From contig NC_079136.1 in NCBI RefSeq assembly GCF_945859705.1, forward strand, positions 92,379,120 to 92,443,119: 64,000 bases of DNA, given 5' to 3'. The notes below the pieces were generated by a model. It was not told the DNA's origin and did no database searches. It saw only the letters and a program-made list of their open reading frames with translations. Both the position numbers and the translations under genes were made by a program. Origin of the DNA: Episyrphus balteatus. Taxonomy: Eukaryota; Arthropoda; Insecta; Diptera; Syrphidae. Of this stretch, positions 58,405-64,000 are shown in pieces (the first letter of the stretch is position 1; each line of letters opens with the position of its first letter).

Positions 58405-59372
58405 ATGAACAATTTAGATGGAACATTAGATGGAATCCAAAATACTCGATTTTTAAACATCTATCATGGATTGATCAAGCAAATGTTGAAGCAAACACAA
58501 TTCTCTGAAATGGAATTGAATTGCATTTTAATGATTTATCATAAATTTGTTTTATTAAATGGACCGAGAGCAAAAGCAATGACGAAGAAACAATTTTTTC
58601 ATCTCTTTGAAGTTTTGTTTAAAGTTTTTGATTTGCAAATAATCGAAAGAATTATGATATTGATTGCAAAAGAATCAAAAAATCACATACCACCGATTGC
58701 TTGGGTCAAGTTGTTTTCGGTTTTTATGTCGGATTCGTTGGATGAGAAGATGAAGTTTGTTTTTAGTGTAAGTTTAACGATAGTATAAAATATATATTTT
58801 TCTATTGGCCACGTTTCATTGGAGGTGGTGTTGTTTACCCATGAGTAGATCTAGTACAACAATTATCAAGTGATCTTATTCTACTCGAGGAGATAGAAAT
58901 GTTTAGTTGTTGTACTAGATTTCTACGCACGAGTAAACTACCACCTCCAATGGAACAGGGTTATTGTTAGATCTTTTATTTTTAGATATATAATTTACAT
59001 GAAACGAATTTTTTGAATAGAGAAATTTTAACAAAATTCGTTGATAAATTTTTCACTGGAGAAGATGAGGACGAAGTTGTGGAATTAACAGCGGTTTGAT
59101 ATTTAATAAAAAAAACTTTTGTTTTTTCTTACTTAAACTTTTTTATACCAATATAGGATATGGTAGATTTGTTGTTCAAGAAATTTGATTTAGACCGTGA
59201 TGGTTTGATTTCATATGATGATTACTCTACAGTGGTTCGAAAGACACCTATGCTATTGGAATTTTTGGGACCATGTTTGCCATCTCGTGATGGCTTAACA
59301 GTAACTGCATATTGTTCAAATATTTTATCAAAAATGGGTGACATGGGATTAAATCAAGATGATGTTAAATAA
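58405..59372 (+). CDS. Calaxin/EFCAB1-like EF-hand protein
   Basis: Calaxin-type proteins are calcium sensors of outer-arm dynein in cilia and flagella; in flies a testis role is likely (inference). Exons are 58405-58767, 58986-59093 and 59157-59372, giving 228 aa from the ATG at 58405 (MNNLDGTLDG). An in-frame upstream ATG at 58303 would give 262 aa, but the added segment is Lys-rich and unlike the family (human calaxin 211 aa). Family features include SLDEKMKFVF(S), the two-exon junction at an EF-hand, and LLEFLGPCLPS near the C-terminus. Of three EF-hand loops only the last is canonical (residues 168-179, DLDRDGLISYDD, with Asp at position 12). The first two (around KESKNHIPP and NLHETNFLN) have lost the acidic ligands. 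The exon 2 donor GTTTGA is weak. Confidence 0.85.
58806..58966. mobile_element. MITE filling intron 1 of the EF-hand gene
   Basis: TTTCATTGGAGGTGGTGTTG and TTTACCCATGAGTAGATCTA are mirrored by CACGAGTAAACTACCACCTC and CAATGGAACAGGGTTATT. The intron is 58768-58985, so the MITE forms about three quarters of it. Family members are at 13119-13229 and 21242-21427. Confidence 0.75.
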
Positions 59373-60064
59373 AAGAAAAATATTAATAAAAAGAATAATT
59401 TGTTAAATATTTACTGTTTTTTTTTTTTACTGTATTGTGTAATGGGTATGAACAATTTTCTAAATAAAACGAATACATTTCTAGAAACTGATTTAAAGCA
59501 CTTTTTTTTCACTGGAGTGGAGCTAGTAGTATGTTAAATTATAACTTATATATGCACTCGATGGTAACCCTACACATTTCATAGCTATTAGTTAGTTATA
59601 AGTAAATACTTACCTACACAAATTTAAGAATATTTGTTTACAAATACATACTTACAAAATGTCAAAACCACGTGGTGTTTCTAAAATGTAGTAGTATTTT
59701 GTACTAGATTAATTAATTTCCCCTCATTTTTTGACACAACTATCGTTTAATTAATCATCTGTGGGAATTCGATTTTAAATACAAATTTAAGCAACGTTGC
59801 TTAAAAACGAATTAAATATTTAAGCAAGCTTAACTAAACAACCTTTGAGAGCCAATTTAAGCAAATCTAATAAATTTAATTTTTCATTTTTTTCATCTTT
59901 AAATGCTTGACCATACCGGAAGGTAGTGGTAGGGTAGAAGCGGGAGGCTTCGTCATATGCATTTTTTGTCGCTCCCTTAAGATTTATCTCTTTCGTTTAC
60001 GAAAAACCGTTACTCCAATACCTGAAAAAAAAACAGTAAACAAAATGTGCAGTGAAAACTATCC
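59373..60064. other. 3' flank of EF-hand gene
   Basis: AATAAA follows the stop within about 20 bp (near 59387), the likely polyadenylation signal. The rest is AT-rich, with repeated TTTAAGCAA-type words near 59780-59870 and no gene. Confidence 0.5.
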
Positions 60065-60067
60065 TAA

Positions 60068-60294
60068 CGGCCATATTATTCACTAGTTTAAACAATACAT
60101 CTGGATGTAAAATTGTCAAATGTCAAAAGTAAATCCAAATCCAAAATAGTTATCCCGATTTTAATTATGAAAATAGTTAAAAATTACTATTTTTATCTCG
60201 GTGTGATAGTAATATTATGGATTTGGATTTATTTTTGACATTTCAAATTCTTTACATCCAGATGTATTTTTTAAACTAGTGAATAATATGGCCG
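60068..60294. mobile_element. Harbinger-type MITE, copy 2
   Basis: It has the same ends and TAA flanks (60065-60067 and 60295-60297) as the copy at 11869-12096. It is 227 bp and highly similar over most of its length, with both arms better preserved. Confidence 0.8.
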
Positions 60295-60828
60295 TAAGAA
60301 TAAGAAGTACAGGAATGGGTGTTTGATGAAACCAGTGCGGCATTTTTTTCAATTTTACAAAGTGGTTTTAGTTACACAAACACATATGCATTGAACCAGG
60401 GATGGAGATGGACGTTTTATCTACATGACCGTTTATACTAGGTGTGTTTTTTTGTTTATCTATAGGCGTGTTTTTTCTATTAAGCCTGAACTACATCAAA
60501 ACACAAAGTCAAAAAAGTACAAAAAAGTAAAAACGATGTTTTTTCTTCTTCCCCCTAGTAGCTTGTTTGTATATCTCTCTTTCATTTAAAAAAGTATTCG
60601 ATTCAAAAAGCTTGAACAAGACCAAGCTTTCAATTTTCACAAAGTTTTAAAAACAAATACATTCAAACAATATTTTATATCCTTTCCGTAAGGTAGCTCT
60701 TCGATCACATAGTTCCTGTCATTTTGCGAAAAAAAAGCTCTTTTGACAAACAATTGAAATTTCAAATACAGTCGATTCAATATAAAGGCTTCACTACATT
60801 CACCACTTTTTGAAAAAGTACAAAAGTA

Positions 60829-61269
60829 GGTGTGTTTTTTATTACCACCGGTCTTAACTGGACAAAAAAAAAACGCCCGGGGCTTAACCTGAAATCTTGG
60901 CAGCACTGTATATTGAATGTTCCGAAAAAATTTAGAGTTGTCATATTTTTCGCTTTCGTCCTTTTCTTGTATTTTTCATGTATGTTTTACAATGAGATAC
61001 AAAAATGTATGCTAGCAAAACTAGTTTAATACATTTTGTCCTTCCAAACGTCAGTTTTCACGTTTGTAAACAAATTCTAAACAATTTATGAAAAAATTAG
61101 TTTGGTAGCACAGATTTAAAACTCTTCAAAATGTTAAGCCCAGAGAAATCTCCGGGCTAAACAACTAAGCCCAAGGGGCTAAGGTGTTGTTGTATTTAAC
61201 ATGTAAATTGCTTAGCCCAGACTGCGTTTTTTTTGTCCAGTTAAGACCGGTTGTAATAAAAAACACACC
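60829..61269. mobile_element. TA-flanked TIR element, copy 2
   Basis: GGTGTGTTTTTTATTACCAC then CGGTCTTAACTGGACAAAAA is mirrored by TTTTTGTCCAGTTAAGACCG then GTTGTAATAAAAAACACACC. TA flanks each side. The 441-bp interior holds a smaller palindrome (GCCCAGAGAAATCTCCGGGC). Outer blocks TTAAGCCTGAACTACAT (about 60480) and ATGTAGTTAAGGCTTAA (about 61272) are also mirrored, so it may sit inside an older element (about 60480-61290). A lone related end is at 60441. Confidence 0.75.
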
Positions 61270-61344
61270 TAATGTAGTTAAGGCTTAAGTCGTACTTCCT
61301 TTAGGTCAAATTTTCCTGTAAATCAAATTTTTTTACCGTTTTTA

Positions 61345-61620
61345 ATGAAACCGCCTGCAGCAAAAAGATTAAATAGATTCCTCTTAGTCGAATTTCAATC
61401 TAACTGGAACCAATTTTCGTGTCCTGTAACAATTGGACTTCCTTTATTGGTTCGATATATTCCTTATTCCTTCTTTAGATGTACTCTGCCTGCATTGATG
61501 TCGTCCTGTTTCTGTACGAAATGTCTTCTACAAATGGCTCTAAGGCCTCCATCGAGATCCCGAGAAAATGATATCTGCATGAATTTTCTTCGCAATTACC
61601 TTCCCCTCCTTAACAGCTAG
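61345..61620 (+). other. Unassigned 91-codon open frame
   Basis: The frame has a Cys-containing, Arg-rich middle (CTKCLLQMALRPPSRSREND) and stops just before the retroposed block at 61633. I do not recognise it. It may be part of the same LINE-derived material. No intron or promoter evidence. Confidence 0.2.
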
Positions 61621-61632
61621 GAAGGAATTAAG

Positions 61633-61903
61633 GCAATACACATGGATTCCCAACCCAACTCAACCAACCCTACAACTGGACATAATGGGTCTGAACACCC
61701 CCGAGGACAACCTATACAGCAGACTTTTTAAATTAAGTTAATCCATGTATTATATTTTATAACTTTGTTTATTATTTAACGTTAGGCTCTCTTTGTGCCA
61801 ACAAAATTTTGTAACTATCAATGTATCTTAGAAATAAGTTATTTTAAGTCAATTGTAAATAGCAAGTTCAATAAACCAAAATTGAATTGCAATACACATG
61901 GAT
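61633..61903 (+). mobile_element. 5'-truncated retroposon with 15-bp target duplication
   Basis: The direct repeat GCAATACACATGGAT is perfect at 61633-61647 and 61889-61903. It encloses 241 bp ending AATAAACCAAAATTGAATT. The insert begins with a short frame (LQLDIMGLNTPEDNLYSRLF then stop) followed by an AT-rich 3' UTR. This is what a 5'-truncated non-LTR insertion looks like. The family is not identified. Confidence 0.75.
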
Positions 61904-62456
61904 AAACAAAAAAACATACATATTTGCAAGCTAGCATTCTTGATCCAGCTGTGGGAGTCCTTACAAAGGCGGGAGATTTTGTTTTATATTTTCTTCCCCG
62001 AAACGTAATCCGTTTTGCTTTTTCTCATTAAGATTTATTTGACCAGTTTCCAATCCGATATGAAAATTAAATAAACAAATTTGTGCGCGCGTCACTGCAT
62101 AATCTCAGAACTGTTTCTTTTTTGTTTGTTTTGTTGCTTGCTAGGTATACAACAAAAGTCTCATAACCAACTCCAAGTTGAAGCAGAACTCAAATATTCA
62201 CTCTGGCGAGTGAATACAAGATTTTACGAATTTCTGCAATAGGTTAAAGTTTATTTAATATTTTGTGTTCTTCTAAAGAGAGCTGGAGAACTTTCAATAA
62301 AACTAGATACGAAAGTGTTTTGTTGAAAATGACTCAATTAATATCTGATTAATATGTTTGAAATATAATTCTAGTTTCGCTAGTTAATTCCTTATGTTTG
62401 GTTCATTTTAAGAGATGCTTTTCTGATAAACGTGCTTAACGCAGAAAGGGGATGAT
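61904..62456. other. Intergenic, no gene seen
   Basis: No coding or repeat structure recognised. Confidence 0.4.
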
Positions 62457-62717
62457 ATGCCTTCCTACTACTTTAAATCTGGAAAGAAATCTACGCCCTT
62501 AGATGAAGCTAATGCCGAAGAAAAATCAACAAGAAAGAAGAAGAAAAGCGACACGGAGCAGAATAAAATTGTAACCACATCACAATCCCAGTCACAGTCA
62601 CATCAACCACCACAACCACTGCTGCTACCAAAGTCTCAATCACCTCCCGCCGTCCAGTTTATGAAACTAAAAGCTAATGCTAATTTTTTTTTTTATCATT
62701 CGCCACAATTAAGATAG
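62457..62717 (+). CDS. Possible small or first-exon frame, unknown protein
   Basis: The 86-codon frame starts MPSYYFKSGKKSTPLDEANA, continues Lys-rich (STRKKKKSD), then QSQSQSHQPPQPLLL and KSQSPPAVQF, and ends in an AT-rich tail. The first two thirds have less biased composition than local noise and could be a disordered N-terminal exon with a donor near 62660 (GTTTAT). No continuation was found. I do not recognise it and would not assign a function. Confidence 0.3.
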   Translation: MPSYYFKSGKKSTPLDEANAEEKSTRKKKKSDTEQNKIVTTSQSQSQSHQPPQPLLLPKSQSPPAVQFMKLKANANFFFYHSPQLR

Positions 62718-62719
62718 AA

Positions 62720-63564
62720 AATCATTTCATGTGATCACTAAGTAATTTAAGTTTTTATTCTTTTTAAGGATTATAAGTTTGGGTGTAAGGCTTGATTGAA
62801 AAAAATTACTGTTAAAACATAATAAGTAAATTGAGTCTATATGAGAGATGATTCAATAGATTAAGTACAATTGAACAAATTTTACTTTATATTCCAACTG
62901 TTGTTAAACAAATTCGTTTCACTTTGCATAAATATTTAATATACAATCAAAAAGTTAAAACAATATTGGTTCAATTAAAAACAAAACAAAATTAATAAAT
63001 TTTATCTCATTCAACTCATTGTGCCACATGCGTATAGCTCCTCTAGACAAGAGTTCTTCATTATGCAAATTATGATTAGCCTGGTTATTAATCACAGCAT
63101 TCCTGAAAGTTTAAATAATAAAAAAAAACATTTTAAACCATTCGAAAATACAAAAAGTTCGCGACTTAGATACCTGAATTGATTTGACTTCGATTCTCCA
63201 GATTGTCGATTTCAATAGTAGCTTTTTCATCCAATTAAACATAATGCAGCAAAGCAGAAGTAGATGGATTAATAGACATAAACCTCCATCTTATCTTAAA
63301 TAAACGTCTTGATGACTGGAAAATGTTTTTGTTTATACAGGGCCAGGGAGCTGTTGTGGGATGAAGTAGGCTTAAAGAACGAGTGGCTTGGTTCTGGAAA
63401 GAATCAACAAGTTTTGGATGGTAAATATTACGTATTTAGATAGTTGGTATACAAAAAAGTAACAAAAATCCACTTTGGCACTCATTCACCTTGTGAAAAC
63501 AATAAAAAGGAGTGCCTTTGCATTTTAACCAATATGATTTTTGAGCTTACTGAACATAATTCAC
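62720..63564 (-). other. Possible decayed downstream exons of the dynein copy
   Basis: On the minus strand, an acceptor-like TTTCCAG at about 63395-63401 is followed by AAGCCACTCGTTCTTTAAGC, which resembles the KPLYSFEDNS exon of dynein intermediate chains. A block near 63010-63060 reads RMWHNELNEIKF, reminiscent of their C-terminus. Both are weak and heavily shifted. The plus-strand reading ELLWDEVGLKNEWLG over the first block is probably its antisense shadow. Confidence 0.3.
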
Positions 63565-64000
63565 CTTAAGATTCCATAACTTAATTGTCCAATCAATGGA
63601 CGATGTAAGGAACAAATCACCAAAATCTGGTGTAGATTGATTTAGATGAGTTGATATTCCCGTCACTGGACGCAAAATGCTTCTCATAGACTTCAGACAC
63701 ACCCGAACGTATTCCATGTCGATAAGCTTTTAGAAACAACAATTTGTTTTAAGCAAATGGTAAATCACAACAAACTCTTACCAGAATAAACATTGCCATT
63801 GCCAGATTGTTAATCTCATTCGATGAAAAGAACATGCAAGTGATAGCAATTGGCTTCGATTGCCGTTGCTGCAATTCCAGTGTATCTTGCTTGCCATCGG
63901 ATGAGATCGATATCACATTGTGTGCATTCTGTGTGCCAACCATTTGCAAACAGTACACTGGGTTCGTATCTTGTGGTGTCCTCTGGATGGGGGTGCGCTT
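63565..64000 (-). pseudogene. Cytoplasmic dynein intermediate chain (sw-like) pseudogene, partial
   Basis: Minus-strand exons 63783-64000 (runs off the window) and 63565-63726 with a retained GT/AG intron encode WD-repeat parts of the dynein 1 intermediate chain: NPVYCLQMVGTQNAHNVISI, DTLELQQRQSKPIAITCM, then GNVYSA, YRHGIRSGVSEVYEKHF and PVTGISTHLNQSTPDFGDLF then LTSSIDWTIKLWNLK. Damage is clear. About 13 residues between SSDGK and QDTLE are missing (near 63890). A deletion with frame change lies after NEINNL (near 63800-63806), and one extra base (or two missing) near 63671 shifts frame between EKHF and PVTG. Retained introns mean it arose by DNA duplication, not retroposition. A functional copy should exist elsewhere. 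Confidence 0.85.

Noticed and set aside
63343..63422. Plus-strand exon-like reading ELLWDEVGLKNEWLGSGKNQ with AG/GT borders
   Set aside because: The minus strand of the same block resembles a dynein intermediate chain exon next to the clear pseudogene, so the plus reading is more likely a shadow.
1..64000. CRISPR array, bacterial operon or phage module
   Set aside because: No regularly spaced direct repeats with unique spacers. All genes are spliced insect genes, and the tandem arrays are transposon or satellite repeats.

Overview
The window looks like a piece of a dipteran (fly) chromosome. It is AT-rich and intron-bearing, its proteins read best against fly orthologues, and it is packed with small inverted-repeat DNA transposons and dead non-LTR retrotransposons. 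I ran no searches. Gene names rest on recognised protein families, and exon joins rest on GT/AG signals plus reading-frame continuity. Five protein genes are complete here: RpL35A (minus, 10303-10887), the ER chaperone gene P58IPK/DNAJC3 (minus, 14550-18346), mRpS9 (plus, 21601-50145), a TRPA channel best matching pyrexia (minus, 26501-31598) and the mitochondrial arginyl-tRNA synthetase ArgRS-m/RARS2 (minus, 50250-58208). A sixth, a calaxin-like EF-hand gene (plus, 58405-59372), also appears complete. A broken, intron-containing copy of the cytoplasmic dynein intermediate chain gene runs off the right edge (63565-64000, minus). 

Layout: 1-10.3 kb has no protein gene and is a mosaic of foldback and TIR elements. 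These include a Transib-like element with a 5-bp target duplication, a hAT element with an 8-bp target duplication, and two elements that carry tRNA-like modules. RpL35A and P58IPK follow on the minus strand, separated by MITE clusters, one of which is an exact head-to-tail array of three 150-bp units. An unusual 11-bp satellite with an orientation switch lies at 20.16-20.76 kb. From 21.6 to 50.1 kb is mRpS9, whose sixth intron is about 25.4 kb long and holds the whole pyrexia-like gene in antisense plus many repeats. mRpS9 converges with ArgRS-m (104 bp between stop codons). ArgRS-m has a 6.1-kb intron filled by a dead Jockey-like LINE and a 2.37-kb non-autonomous hAT element. ArgRS-m and the EF-hand gene are divergent with about 0.1-0.2 kb between start codons. 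The right end has TIR elements, a retroposed LINE tail with a 15-bp target duplication, and the dynein pseudogene. 

Functionally, RpL35A serves the cytosolic ribosome, while mRpS9 and ArgRS-m both serve mitochondrial translation and overlap or nearly abut at their 3' ends. P58IPK works in ER protein folding, the TRPA channel in thermosensation, and the calaxin-like protein probably in cilia or sperm flagella. Most other long open frames are chance or repeat-derived.
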